Positions 13,701 through 24,925 of a stretch of DNA of 64,000 bases are shown piece by piece; within the stretch, counting starts at the first letter, position 1, and the number at the start of each line of letters is the position of its first letter. The stretch is from Coprinus comatus (Eukaryota; Basidiomycota; Agaricomycetes; Agaricales; Agaricaceae). The notes beneath the pieces are model-generated. The model ran no database searches, was not told the origin of the DNA, and was given only the letters and a program-made list of their open reading frames with translations. A program made the position numbers and the translations under genes. The DNA lies in assembly GCA_034638255.1 (NCBI GenBank), contig JAWPGT010000064.1, forward strand, positions 1-64,000, written 5' to 3'.

Positions 13701-14639
13701 ATTGTTAGTGATCGCGATCACCTTTTTATTTCAAAAATGTGGCGTCACCTCATGAAATTATCTGGTATCAATCACAAATTATCAACTACCGCTCATCCTG
13801 AGACCGATGGATCTTCTGAAAGAACAAACAAAACTGTAATTCAATCCTTGCGATTTTTTGTAGATCGAAATCAAAAAGGATGGGTTCGAGCCTTGCCACA
13901 TATTAGATTCAATTTAATGAACACCGTCAACAAATCAACAGGATTCACTGGATTCCAATTAAAGTCAGGTTTCTCACCCAAATTAATCCCTCCTTCAAGG
14001 ATCTCAAAAACAACGATTGATGAAGATCTGATCACAGCCAAACAAATTATTGACAATATTCAACACTCTATTTCCGAAGCTCAAGACAACTTAATTGCTG
14101 CAAAAATCACACAAGCACATTATTCTAATGAATATAGATCGAAAGATCCACATTTCCAATTGAACGACAAGCTATATGTCAACACAGCAAATCAATTACG
14201 CCAGTACATGAAAACGGGCAGCGGTCGTGTATCTCGCTTAGTACCACGATGGGCAGGCCCTTGGCCTGTTATTAAAGCTCATCCTGAAACATCTTCCTAT
14301 ACGCTTCAACTACCACCTCACATGAAAATACATCCTACATTTCACGTATCACAATTAAAGAGATTCATTCCGAATGACAACGAGAAATTCCCTTCACGAA
14401 CTATCACTGAACCAAAACCTATATTAACAACAGACGGACATTTAGAACATAAAATAGAGAAAATCATCGATGAAAGAAAAATAGGACGAGGAAAACAATA
14501 CTTGGTTAGATGGACAGATTTTGGTATTGAACATGACGAGTGGATTGCAGCTTCACGATTGAAAGATAACTCCGCATTAGATGATTGGGAAAAATTGCTA
14601 GAGCAAGGGCTTCCTCTTTCGGAGGTAGAAAGAGTGTAA
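10797..14639 (+). CDS. Retrotransposon Pol polyprotein (PR-RT-RH-IN-chromodomain)
   Basis: Seen: 1280 codons from ATG 10797. Aspartic protease ALIDSGCPV lies at about residues 59-67. Reverse transcriptase has VDYRKLN, PFGLYEWTVMPMGL and the catalytic YLDD near residue 440. RNase H begins VTTDASKHG near 592. Integrase has an HHCC finger (HDALGHFGF ... CRDCQQNK, about 839-883) and a D-D-E core (AIDFVGPLP, VSDRDHLF, SSERTNK). A GPY/F-like segment precedes a chromodomain near 1219-1275 (KQYLVRWTDFG...DEW). The frame is open back to the Gag stop, so translation may begin upstream or by readthrough. All catalytic residues checked are present. Odd: the stop TAA (14637-14639) lies inside the 3' LTR. 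Confidence 0.95.
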   Translation: MGPQITPWTVQQQLEADIEDDVVSLGDSDEEKYVSHELANNSHIWWSCHISSSTTSFPALIDSGCPVVLISQATSERLALSNKPLKKPIELKGVGTGIRHVTSYVIISVQSLKHEWKSVSTLALVVPNFEFDIVLGLSWIKKNNLIIDAENNSVVDKKSGFDLLQPETNYASKLRQWPFTFRPLSVRRKEITNGRKDIKERWQKIMIELTRKVPRIRPIKNICFSFSQLRHRIQALTIIQQQQETYNKLDLQLRTEFSDIFHHKLPHIDTFPTNVLHRIKVTDESNISANHSYKSPRKWKDSWQQLLEEHLQSGRIRPSDSPFCSPSFLTAKHDKSPRWVVDYRKLNTHTIPDRFPLPRIDDILSDCAKGKIWGKIDMTNAFFQTRMHPDDIKYTAMRTPFGLYEWTVMPMGLKNSPATQQRRITAALRKYIGKICHVYLDDIIIWSNSIEEHIQNCRTILQALREDHLLCSIKKTKLFCNELIFLGHRVTERGIEADPEKTNKILAWPTPKSAKEVRRFLGLVKYIAQYLPKLSQQTSILYPFTKKECNTNFPLWTSEHDQAFENIKRIVTSRESLTAIDHDNPGINKIFVTTDASKHGTGAILTYGPTWESSRPVAFDSQKYNKAEKHYPTHEQELLAIVRALKKWRSDLLGSEFHIYTDHKTLLNFQTQRELTSRQARWMMFLAQYEYKLHYVPGELNAPADALSRLPQHLPSPTDDINSTTLHSIKNETSTIPPSPLMIATIMLAKSCITTDRQDWTIINDSTIQIASIVQLHCTDQTIADITEGYNSDPFAIKIRQLLNSGSLHNLPISESNNIIYFKNRILVPNNKLLRERLFQLAHDALGHFGFEKSYANLRASFYWPNMRKDLENSFIPQCRDCQQNKSTTHKATGPLHPLSVPSDRFQCIAIDFVGPLPSDQGFDYLATITDRLGADYKLIPCNSNMSAKDFAELFFTHWYCDNGAPSEIVSDRDHLFISKMWRHLMKLSGINHKLSTTAHPETDGSSERTNKTVIQSLRFFVDRNQKGWVRALPHIRFNLMNTVNKSTGFTGFQLKSGFSPKLIPPSRISKTTIDEDLITAKQIIDNIQHSISEAQDNLIAAKITQAHYSNEYRSKDPHFQLNDKLYVNTANQLRQYMKTGSGRVSRLVPRWAGPWPVIKAHPETSSYTLQLPPHMKIHPTFHVSQLKRFIPNDNEKFPSRTITEPKPILTTDGHLEHKIEKIIDERKIGRGKQYLVRWTDFGIEHDEWIAASRLKDNSALDDWEKLLEQGLPLSEVERV

Positions 14640-14827
14640 GCTTGGTGCTTACATCGTTATACATACGAACTACACAAACAAGTATATACAAAACATTCAT
14701 ATAAATAGATAATAAGTAGAGTACGACTGTATATTTCTTTCTTCTTTCCTTAATCTTACCTCAGTTCAAAGATTGCTCGTACGACTGAAGGTCGTCTGTT
14801 AGTGTTGACCAGACAAGGGGTCTTCCA
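14635..14827 (+). repeat. 3' long terminal repeat
   Basis: Matches the 5' LTR base for base as read. Its first bases, TGTAA, supply the Pol stop codon. It is followed directly by the target duplication CGTCC. Confidence 0.95.
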
Positions 14828-17800
14828 CGTCCTGCGATAAAAATTAACCATCACTGTTAGGACTTTGTTGAGAGCGCAAGGCCAAACAATGAGACCTATC
14901 TTTTTTTATATCTTACATAATCATCAACATCGTTGACACCACGCAACTCAGGCCTCAGGGTTACCCCACCTTCTCCAGACTCACCTTAGCTTTCGGCTAT
15001 TTCGTAAAAAGCCGTCGAGAAACGAGTGTGAAAAGATGTCAGTTAGGTTGGACCCTAAACTTTCGTGTATATGTAAGGTCTGTTATCCTCTGCTAACCCT
15101 TGAGTTGAGACCTTGAAATTTGAGGGTGTTGGTATTGCAATCTTGGCACTTGTGCCACCAACATGATAGCCAGTGACATTTCCAGGTTTAGATTTTCTCT
15201 TCCTACTTATACTCTCAATGAGCGCCTGGAGACCGTTATCCGGGTGTAGTATAACGTGAAACCTGAGGCCTGAGGCCCGGTGAGAGAGGGTCTTGAGGCG
15301 TCTTTGACAAATTGACATGGACATAAGGTAAAATGAAAGCGGGTAATAGTGCGGAATGAGTAGCCTGCTGTCAGCCAGTTGCACAGCGTTGACTCTATTT
15401 CTATTTCTATTCCTCTCTCTTGCTCTCTCCACCCCACTTCTTATAGGTTCTTTTTTGTTACGCGAAGAAATCCCGTGTTTTCAGGCCTCAAGGTCTTAGG
15501 GGATTCTCGAGTAAGTAATAAGTACCCTGAGAGATGCTTTTTATGGTGATGCACTTTACCACCGAAGTCGACGTGGGCATAAGTAAACTAAATATGTGCT
15601 ATTTTTCGAACGAAACCCCAAAATCGGAATCGACAACTGAAATGTTTCGAATTTTCGGAATGTTGCGTCGTTCAAACATTCATGGAACATGCCGAGGGAG
15701 GACAAGAGAAGCACACTGCACCCCAAGGTGACAAGTATAACTGTACGATAAAATGCTAGTACATCTCAGCTTCGGACTCTGTGTACCATGCATGATCCAT
15801 GACGGAAGGGTTTCCGAGAGAAGGGATACTTTCTGCCCTCTTTTGGTGTACAATTCTAAGCATATATTTACTTGGGCTTGAACATAGAATATGTCATGAT
15901 GTGGTCATAAGAGGTTTTGACGATCCCTTTCAGTGAAAAGCCACAAAGGTTAGAACTTTCTCTTTAATTCTCTTAATACCAAGCAAGAGAAGTAGTTAGG
16001 GTTACTTGTTCGTTCTCTTTTTGATCTTCTTAAGTTCTGCATATTCGATCATTGACCTTTGTAGAATATGTTATTAATAAATCGCTCTTTTCAAGTGTTC
16101 GTGTGTTCCTCTCGGTATTACCAATCACTCTTCGAAAAAGAAAATTACAACCAATCTTCTGTATCCCATGAGATTTTCATCTCTCTAGTATATCTACCGG
16201 AGTCCTCACTCCAAGTTTCTCAAACTTTTTTGGTCTTGGTCTTGGGTCTTGGGTCTTGGGTCTTGGGGTTGACCTGGAACTTCCCGTTGATTTACAACAC
16301 ACAATACGCAGCTGGTGACCAAAACGCTTGTTGTTCGGTGCAGCCTGGGACCTAATGAGTGGATTAGTCGGAAGTACTTAGTAAAATGAGGGCGTAGTTT
16401 CCATTCTCTTTGATAATAACTGTATTAAAACCTCAAGGTTTCCAGGTGCCCATTCACAACAGCAAAAGGGTTCGTATTAACTAACATCTACCCCTAGACA
16501 TGAATTAGTGTATGAAAACTCCACAGAAGAAGTAGAAGCACCTTGTCCTGTTGAATGATTTTGAATTGAATGAACATGTCGATGATGTCGATGAACACAT
16601 CACTGCTGACAAATATCGATTACTTCTGTATAGTAAATTTACATGGGTACATTCACTGTTCATTACTTTACCTCAGTAAAACAACTATCAATTATTATAC
16701 CAAAAGGTGATACTTAAAAAACAAAACAGTTCCGATAATTCCCCATAGTTTCCGGAGCGTCCCAGACGTCAAGCACTAAGAATAACCTGAAGTATCGAAG
16801 AAATCCGGAAGCCTGGTAGTATCTCGGCGACCGGCCCCCACAAATAGAAACCCGAAGTGAATTGCTATTAATGTTTCTTAAAAACCATTTTGCTATCTCA
16901 AAAATCCAAATAGGAGTAGGAGAATCAAAATCATGTGAACGTGCAATTCTAATATTAGTCTACAACCACCATGAAAATATCCTGCGAACACTTTTCAAGA
17001 GTATTTCATCTTAATGAAATCTTGAAATTATGTGTATGTATACCATGGCCCAATGCACTGGAAGAAAGAAGATCGGCATTGTCCTTGAAGATCCATATAG
17101 ACATGTTATTCCACAGAGGTTACGCCGATGTAATTTGTTGGACACTTCGCATGGGTATTCAACTTTTCGGCGGGTAGAAGAACTTCACATTGTGTTGCCA
17201 CACTATAGTATCACATTCTCCTCTTCGATTTTATACGTGGTGTGTAGTATGAAATTCGACACCAATTTCGGATCACATCATGTTCTGATAGAAAATAGAA
17301 CATAATACTTCAGTTGGCCAGATTTTGATTTCATGGGAAAAGTTGCCGAATATTTTGAAGTTGATGATGACTTGTAGAGATCTAAGACGCCGCAGAGTTG
17401 GTTTACCATCTGCGGAAGTAATCTATGATCGATTACTATATGATCTTCTCCATACAAATATTCCACTTTGATCTAACCAAAAGGGAGTGACTTAGACCAA
17501 TAGCCCATTACCCCTATCTTTTGATGACGCTTGTAAGTATTTTGATGTTCTTTTAAGTAGTTAAGTAATAAGTACCCCATACACGACCGGGGTACAGATA
17601 ACTGATTAGATGGCGGCAGGAAGTTTACCACCGCACAGTCCGAAGTCGGACTCCCCTTTGCGGACCCCCGTGCCAGCGGCTACTACAACTTCAAGTGTAG
17701 CAATACATTTACGTAGTAGTATCACACCTATCCTAAGGTTTTCCAGACAAGACAATGTATTTTTTGTTTCAAGATTTCCAATGGAGGTTTCGTTAAGAAA

Positions 17801-20263
17801 AAATTAAAAACTTATCAAACTCGGCATCGTGCATCCGAGCCCATATAATCACAAGCTACAAATGTCCAATAACGGGTATAACGGAAATAAGGAACAAGAA
17901 ACCTCGGATACACACATGTACATAATTGATGTTGTTTTTCTTTCTTTCTTTCCCAATGCTCTACATAAGTGTTCCCTTCTTTTTCTTCAACTTGAATCAT
18001 CAATCCATCATGCATCTATCAATCCTTCTCCGGAGTGTAGGCGGAATTCGAATTTTCACACAGATTTATATAAATATAAATATATGTATGTATGTACGGT
18101 ATGTATCACACTACCGAGGGCTTCTATGATTCTACGATTCTGATTCTCTTTCTTCAAGAAGATCAACGATCTTCGTTTGCTTTCCAGTTTACATATCTTA
18201 GGAACATGGGAGAAGAATCAGCAGCTGTATACCCGCATGCGGCGTAACTAGAAGTATGCTACGGTAGTAGTACATGCTACTTGTACCCAAGCACACTATC
18301 TGGCATACAAACTCACATCACACACACGGAACAAGATACGTAACATATGCATATGTTTTGTTCTTTAGGGGATAAGTTATCTATTACCTCTATCTTGGGC
18401 GGGTTTTCTACGGATTGTAGATAGGTGTGTGTATTTTTCGAAGAGAGAACCTTTTCATTTTTTTTTATCAATGGAAAGAATGGAGACAACGGAGACAACG
18501 GAGACTTGGAAACTACAAGATCTCGATATAACCGCGGTATCCCCAGAAATTCACACCGCAAACTTCTACTGGAAAAGCAAAAAAACTGCTCATATTTATT
18601 TATAATGATTTGGTAAATGGTAATCCCTACCGACCCCATTTTTTAAAGCCTGGACCAGGCATCAGAAGTAGCGGGCTCGGAGAGCCGCAACGGCTGCTTC
18701 AAAAAAAAAAAGATCATCAATGTATTCATTTATCATTCCACTTTTCCATTGTATCAGGTTGCATAATGGCTACTATTGAATGATATTCAGCTTGTTATCA
18801 GTAATCAACTGCTTTCAATGGCCCCGAGGTTGGACCATCATTACCATTCTCAAATACAAGTTAGTACAACGGCAATTCTATTGAGCGAAGCGATATTGGA
18901 TTGTTTTGTCTTGTGCCGTAAAGAAGTTGGCAAAGTCGGAAAGTTCGTCAGAGAAAGGTGTTTGTGATTTTACTGCATATATCAAGAAAAAGAAAAAGAA
19001 TTACATATTGTGTACTGCACCCTTTACGAAAGGCTGATCATATTAAGTTCAATGTAGAATCCCCAGAAAGTAGGGGATGAGAATGAATAACAATAGATGA
19101 AAGTTCATAAACATAAGTAATGTATCTATGTGGCATGACCAATCGAATAGTCAGATGTGTATGAACATAACCTAAACTAAGCGTTCAATACTGAAACATC
19201 GTAGACAGTACTAAAAACAGGAATACATTGCATTCCATATATATATATAACGGTGAACATGAAGATGGTTACCAGAAAGAAGGATCATTTTCGGAATTGA
19301 TCTCGACTAACTTGTTAATTACTTACTAGGCATTTACAGCCTGAGTACCATGAAGTCGTTCCTTAGAATCCACCGAGTGTACGGCTACGTTGATGTACAA
19401 TCGCAATGTGGTGTATGAATTACAGTAGTACAGTAATCGGGATGATTGTCCCCGAAGTTATTCCCAAGTATCAACGATCACCGATATTATTATACACACG
19501 TACACGCATACTTATTGACAAACTTAACCTCTGCACCTGTGAGATAATAGTATATACACACGTATATATATATACATGCGCGATAAGTCCGAAACTTTCA
19601 GTTTGTCGAGTCGAACTTTCGATTTTTCGATTTTAGATTTCGGAACAACCTGCCAATTATATTAGAATGGTTCGAAGTCTTTTTTTTTGCTCCGTTTATT
19701 AATGTCATTCCTCATTGGGTGTTTATGATCCAGATTCTCGAATCCGAATCTCTACAATTAGTATTAGACTAAATCGATAGTGATGGAGGGCTCCGAGAAG
19801 GAATGAGTTTCTCCGGGTCCAGAAGATCAGATTAAAAGGAAAGTTATCGGCGGATTGTACTTCGTGGTTTTAGTTATCCGATACTCGGTCTCCATTGCAG
19901 AGCTCAAGAATAAGTGTCAGCCCCTGTGTAACCTGAGTGGTTCAAGGCACATTCCGAGAGCTGGCAAAGAGTAAACACGACTTCAGGGATCTAGAAAGAT
20001 TACACCGAAAAAACCGAGGCATTCCGCTTCATGAACTCCCAACTCATAATTTTTGTTTGTTTATTTATTTTTCAAATAACACACATACGGAAATGAATTC
20101 TAACAAAATGTCAATGTTAAATGCGTCCATTGAAATATTTGTAGTTGATAACAATACACCCCCTTGTGCACTAAAGATGGATGGGTAGATGAACGAATAA
20201 CAATAAGAAAGAGAAAGAGAGAAAATTAGGGATACAAAGTCAATAATATACCATATATTATAA
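14828..20263. other. Gene-poor region, 5.4 kb
   Basis: No gene or domain could be supported on either strand. Open frames are short and unlike any family I know. Contents seen: the 3' target duplication at 14828-14832, a heptamer minisatellite near 16231-16268, AT microsatellites near 18060-18090, 19236-19249 and 19561-19575, and small TCGA-rich repeats near 19605-19640. Confidence 0.5.
16231..16268 (+). repeat. Heptamer minisatellite (CTTGGGT)n
   Basis: About five imperfect copies of CTTGGGT in a row, the first lacking one G. No function is apparent. Confidence 0.75.
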
Positions 20264-22177
20264 CTAACGTCTTCTACTGCTCCTCGTTGATTGAAATTTG
20301 GATGTCTCTCTTCTTAAACGTCTAAAAATAATCGGGATATTCAGTTTCAACCGAAGAGAAATAAATAAATAAACAACGACAAACCTGCTAGCTCTTTCCC
20401 TCTCAATCTCTCTCCTCTCCACTTCCTCCGCCGTCAATTCTTCAAACTTAGTCCTAAACTCTTCCGCCTCCTGCCAATCTCTCCAAACACTTTTGAGAGT
20501 CTTAGGACCTCTTCCATCTTTCGGTGCACGCCCCCAACCAAGGCCCAAACCAGTTTTATCTTTAACCAAACCAAATCCACTTCTATCTCTTGGTTTATTA
20601 TCTGATTCATCCAGATCTCGACTATCTCTTTCACCACCGATAACACCCCATTCAATAGCATCTTTTTTATGTTTTACTAGTTCTTCGTGAACTGCGTGGG
20701 CTACCAGTGGTATGGCTTCTCCTGAAAGACCAAGTTCTATGCATAGTTTTGACGCAAATTTTTCTGGCGTTAGAGGTGAAAGTAAATCCCATTCAACGTG
20801 ATCCATGAGGTGATGATTCGCAATTTGGACATCAATCTAGGAATAAAAAAGTTCTGAGTAAAAAAAAAATGAAGGGTATGAGTAAAAAGATCCACTCACA
20901 CTCAGAATTACACGACATTCGGGTACTTCATCACCGAAATGACCTGGGTCATCCAAATCAGGTGCACCATCCTGACCCAACTCCATACTAGCAACGCCTT
21001 CATGATCTTCTATTTGAGCCCTAATCTGAGCTGCAATTGTGTCTATGAAAGTGGTAGGTAGGTCAAGGTCATTACAAAATATTCTTGCAAAAACTTCAGG
21101 TTTGATTATATCTTCATTCACATTCCAAACGAAACAATCACGAATTCGATGTGTTTCGTTTTCGAATTCGACGCGTATTGGAATAAGAGATGTTCTTCTT
21201 TGAGCTTGATTGAGCATAATATCCGGTGTGCTATACAGAACAAAATGTGGATGGTTGAGTTACATCAACGGGGGGCGGGAATAAAACGGCACACACGGAT
21301 ATTCATGAATAGTAGGAGGCATAGGTCGAGGTTTAACAAATCTTGGAGGAGGCATTTGACCAAGATAACTTTGATCTAATTCATTCCTATCTATTTGGGG
21401 TGTTGCGATTCTGTTGGGAGTTGATGAGACTCCAGTAGTTGAATTGAATACGGACATTCCAGTGCCAAATCTACTGCTTCTTGATTGTCGAATTGCAGTC
21501 CTTGTTCCACCACTTGCAATAAAATCTGAATCATCTGAATCAATAGCTCCAGAGTCTGGGAATTCATCACCAGAACCGGGATCTGCATAATTAACAACAC
21601 CACCCCGTCTTGCTGTGGAGCGTGAATTATTTGCATTTGAGGCTGTGAGGATTGGTTGCATAAGAAGTGTAACACCGGTGCGCAGACGAGATGAATAGGT
21701 AGACTGTAGCGCCTGAGGAGTAGTTGGTAAAGGAGCTCTTGGGGGGTTGGGTTGGACGGTTGGAGCTTGGGGAGGGGGGATTGTGTAAATGGGTGGGGTG
21801 TATGTTGGGGGTATATATGTTGATGCTACGGGTGTTGGTGTGGTGGTGGTGGTTGCTGCTGCTGCTGCCGCTGCGCGTGTTGTACGAGCACGGGTTGTAC
21901 GTGCGCTGCTGGATGTCCTTGTGGGAGTTGCATTTGAGGACCATGTATGTACGTTTTTCATGTAAGCTGAAAAGGGGGTGAATAGATATTGTGAAGACAA
22001 ATGAAAAGAGAGACCTTTTGGATCAGCGGGCCTTGGGGCAGGAGCAGCATAGGTTGCTTGTGCGGCAGAGGTAATATGGTTTATTGCCTGCCGCAGCTGA
22101 GTGTCTGTCATTGTGCCATAAGCACCTGGAGCAGCAGGAAACGTTGAGGTCGATGAGCCATTCTGGTTTTCAGCCAT
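20264..22177 (-). CDS. SNF5: SNF5/Sfh1 (SMARCB1/INI1) subunit of SWI/SNF-RSC chromatin remodeller
   Basis: Seen: five exons starting MAENQNGSSTS at 22177. The N-terminal half is a low-complexity Ala/Thr/Pro region. It is followed by LIPIRVEFENETHRIRDCF...PEVFARIFCNDL (first SNF5 repeat) and VQIANHHLMDHVEWDLLS...PEKFASKLCIELGL (second repeat), then a basic C-terminus. Introns are 21967-22014, one near 21220-21285, one near 20835-20900, and 20322-20384. Known: the paired repeats are the core of SNF5/SMARCB1, which anchors the remodeller to the nucleosome acidic patch. Odd: the first (48 nt) and last (63 nt) introns are multiples of three without stops. An upstream in-frame ATG (MKENMRG) is an alternative start. 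Length does not separate Snf5 from Sfh1, so the symbol is provisional. Confidence 0.9.
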
Positions 22178-22484
22178 CGAGTTCAATTCAAAGACGCGCC
22201 TCGAATCAATGTCACATTCCGTCACACCTCTCATGTTCTCCTTCATCGGTATCAAAAGAATTTTCCCCTTCAACCCTAATTGAAATCACAGGCGACGTCT
22301 AGGATGTATATTAATCACGCAGCGTGGAAAAACCAAATGCTACTCGGTGAAAATGAAATGGAATGGTCCTTCATTAGAAAAGCAATTGAAATTACTTATT
22401 CACCTCTGTGTTTAAATGAGTATTGTCTTGACTAATGTTCTACATACATCAATAGAATTACTTGTAGCATAAACGCGAAAATCA
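22178..22484. other. Short intergenic region upstream of SNF5
   Basis: About 300 bases between the SNF5 start and the stop of the first secreted-protein gene. Nothing beyond a presumed promoter is visible. Confidence 0.45.
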
Positions 22485-23540
22485 CTACAGAAGAAAGGCC
22501 ACGGTGACAAGGGAAGCAACACCCAAAGCAGAAATTTTCATTCCAGTGGTCGTAGACCCTCCATTGGTTCCATTACTACTATCCCCGGAGTTCGAGCCAT
22601 CGCCAGTTCCATTTGTACCATTTGCTGCGGTAAAGCTGACGTTGACATTGGGTGGCATTTTTCCATCTATATAATAGATAAAGTATGGAGTATGAGTTTA
22701 CTACAGTGACATAAATAGATAAATTTCAACTCACTGGTAAAGTTTGCACCACATCGATCAGGGAAAGAAGGGAAAAACTCTAGTGGTAGATAATCCAAGA
22801 CCCAACGATTTCCCTTTTTGAGAATTGAATAAGCTGCCTTTACACAATCTGTGCAAGTTATGTTGCTTGGAATAGCTTCAAGTGTAGAGTTTTCGATGTA
22901 GGAGAGGATGGTTTGAAGTCCTGTATTAGATCCTATGTATTGTTGTATGTTTTGAAGGGTTTGAGTGATGCAATTGGTATTGGTAGTTCCACTAATCAAA
23001 AGAAAGAGAGATATTTTCGTAAGCTGGATACATTGGAACAATAACAACTTACTCCTTCAAACAAACAATATTCTTTACACTCGGATAAAGATTTTGTACA
23101 AGTAACGAATAACCCTCAGCTTGAAACTTGACATTATTATCCGATTCCAATCGAAAATCAACTCGACAACCCGAAGTAACATTAGCTACAATATTGGCAA
23201 GTGTAGTATTGCTACAAGTTGTTGAATGTGAAGAACAAACACTTGAAGACCAAGCGTTGTAAATGTCAATAAAACCAGTTGAGATGTTTTGGGTTGAGCT
23301 AATTTGACTTTGGATGGTTGATGTGCTTAGACAGGTATTGGCTTCTGGGCTTGAGAGAATACCGAGAATAGCATTCGCACATTCGTTTGTAATTGAGATA
23401 CCGAGTTCTGGTATGACGAATCTTTTAAAATCAATGATTTATTTTTAGTATGAGATACGAAGATGAAAATGAAAATGTTGGACGTACTGGGCACCAACAA
23501 CTCCAAAGAAAGCAGTCAAAGTAGTAATTGAACCCAGCAT
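22485..23540 (-). CDS. Secreted cysteine-rich, probably GPI-anchored protein, tandem family copy A
   Basis: Family not recognised by name. Seen: four exons. The start MLGSITTLTAFFGVVGAQ is a signal peptide cut by an intron right after its end. The N-terminal half has ECANAIL...NTCLS...CSSHSTTCSNTTLANIV...GC...SVKNIVCLK. After an intron the second half reads NCITQTLQNI...NITCTDCVKAAYSIL...RCGANFT. A final exon is Ser/Asn/Gly-rich and ends in a hydrophobic tail (KISALGVASLVTVAFLL), as expected for a GPI signal. Copies B and C downstream share the exon plan, intron positions and cysteine pattern. Inferred: a cell-surface or wall protein. This copy has extra cysteines and is the most divergent. 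A TATA-like element lies about 82 bp upstream. Confidence 0.8.
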
Positions 23541-23621
23541 TAACTTCACGATCGTGAACAGTCGTGGAAACTCAAGGGAGGTCTTGCGTGGAGGTCAAGA
23601 AGGAGCATTTTCACAGAATTC

Positions 23622-23630
23622 ATATATAAA
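23622..23630 (-). promoter_or_regulatory. TATA-like element of secreted-protein copy A
   Basis: Minus-strand TTTATATAT about 82 bp before the start codon at 23540, in the position expected for a core promoter. Confidence 0.5.
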
Positions 23631-23790
23631 TGAAATCCATGGCTCTGTCAAATGTCTAAAACATTGTTTATCCAATGATTAAAGCCAATAGTGTATCCTA
23701 GTATATCACCCCTAATTTGGCCGTGGCGTCCGGGGTATACGTTGATTGTATTCTTGGCAATACTGAAAATCATCATCAACACGAGGTTAT

Positions 23791-23840
23791 GATTGAAAAT
23801 TCGATGATCATTGACGATTGAAAATTCGATGATCATTGAC
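23791..23840. repeat. Perfect 25-bp tandem duplication
   Basis: Two adjacent identical copies, each starting GATTGAAAATTCGATGATCA; each contains the palindrome ATGATCAT. It lies about 250 bp upstream of copy A. Confidence 0.85.
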
Positions 23841-24925
23841 ACCACTGTCTACTGATATGGTCAACACTAGGGCACCCATCGCCTAGAGTACGTGGGAGAT
23901 GGTGTATATATGGTGTTAAGAACCCAAGCCTGTGCCTGGGGAGGGATGGCAAATGTTACTTGAAAGGCGCGCAGCACTAGATATATTATTGTATACCCAC
24001 CCGAACTTCCCGCACCAAAATAGGACCAGGTGCATACGAGAAGCTGTTGTCCATCGGTGCATCTATATGTACTAACGAGTCCAGACTGATGTGTTGATAG
24101 GGTTCGATTTCAAGAACTCATAATCTAATCTCTGAGTGAGCACGTATCGACAATCCCAACCCCAATTCATCTCCATACGAGTACTTACCATGTCTTACTT
24201 GGATACTGCGGAATGATGTCTCGGTAAGTAAATATGAAATACGGCGGGGCCAAACCGCGAAAACTGCGCAATGCCGAGCATACAAAACTAAATATATTTA
24301 GGAACAGCATTTTAGCCACCCCTGTCCTACCGCCACTACTACTTATCAAAAATAATAAATTCTAAGCTTTCCCACGACCCCTACTTGGTAGAAAACAAAG
24401 CAAAAGTTAGCAGTCTCCTGTATGTAAAGTTGGGGGACGCAGATCAGATATAAATGCGTTACTTTTTCCTCACATAGTACTGGGGGTTTCACATGTTTGC
24501 ATTTTGGCTATGTACAATGTGCACCATGTGCGTACTTAATGTGGATCTTTTGGCATCGCCCGTAAAGCTTCAAGTTCGGGTTCATCCGACTCGGTAGTCT
24601 TCCGCGGCGATATTTTGCGATTTGATCAAGTATGACTTTTGGTAAGTGTGTGCGCAGTAAAGTTTGTTTAAGGATTTGTGGTGGTAAGGCTAAGAGGCTT
24701 GACTAGAACTAATAGTAGTCTCGGTGCAACTATACATATGGATGTGAGATCAACAAATCTTAAAACACTGCCTGGTCATTGATAATGATATCAGCATAGG
24801 TTTTGGTATCACTGGTAAGAGTAAGCTATGGTTCGGTATGGAATAATAGATACAATACGACAATATGTCAGTCCAAGTCAGAAAAGGACACTCATCACTA
24901 TCCGAGTATGAAATCAACAATGTCT

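Larger units (their letters stand above)
8663..14827 (+). mobile_element. LTR retrotransposon, Ty3/Gypsy chromovirus, full length
   Basis: Seen: two 193-bp direct repeats, identical as read (8663-8855 and 14635-14827), begin TG and end CA. They are flanked by the 5-bp duplication CGTCC (8658-8662 and 14828-14832). Between them lie a Gag-like frame and a 1280-codon Pol frame with protease, reverse transcriptase, RNase H, integrase and a C-terminal chromodomain, in that order. Known: RT before IN places it in Ty3/Gypsy, and the terminal chromodomain in the chromoviruses, which target heterochromatin marks. Inferred: identical LTRs imply recent insertion. A purine-rich stretch (GGAGGTAGAAAGAG, 14621-14634) sits directly before the 3' LTR as the polypurine tract. 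No TGG-type tRNA primer-binding site follows the 5' LTR. Confidence 0.96.
23541..24925. other. Intergenic between tandem copies A and B
   Basis: No gene seen. It holds the copy A promoter (TATA-like at 23622-23630) and a perfect 25-bp tandem duplication at 23791-23840. Confidence 0.5.

Noticed and set aside
15996..16006. TTAGGG-like telomeric motif
   Set aside because: A single occurrence without tandem copies; expected by chance.
16068..16355. Open frame of 95 codons
   Set aside because: It runs through the heptamer minisatellite, has no domain and no splice-linked neighbours.
18650..18710. Possible tRNA or small RNA before an A-rich run
   Set aside because: No cloverleaf or box A/B pattern could be built; only a short hairpin around CTCGGAGAG is visible.
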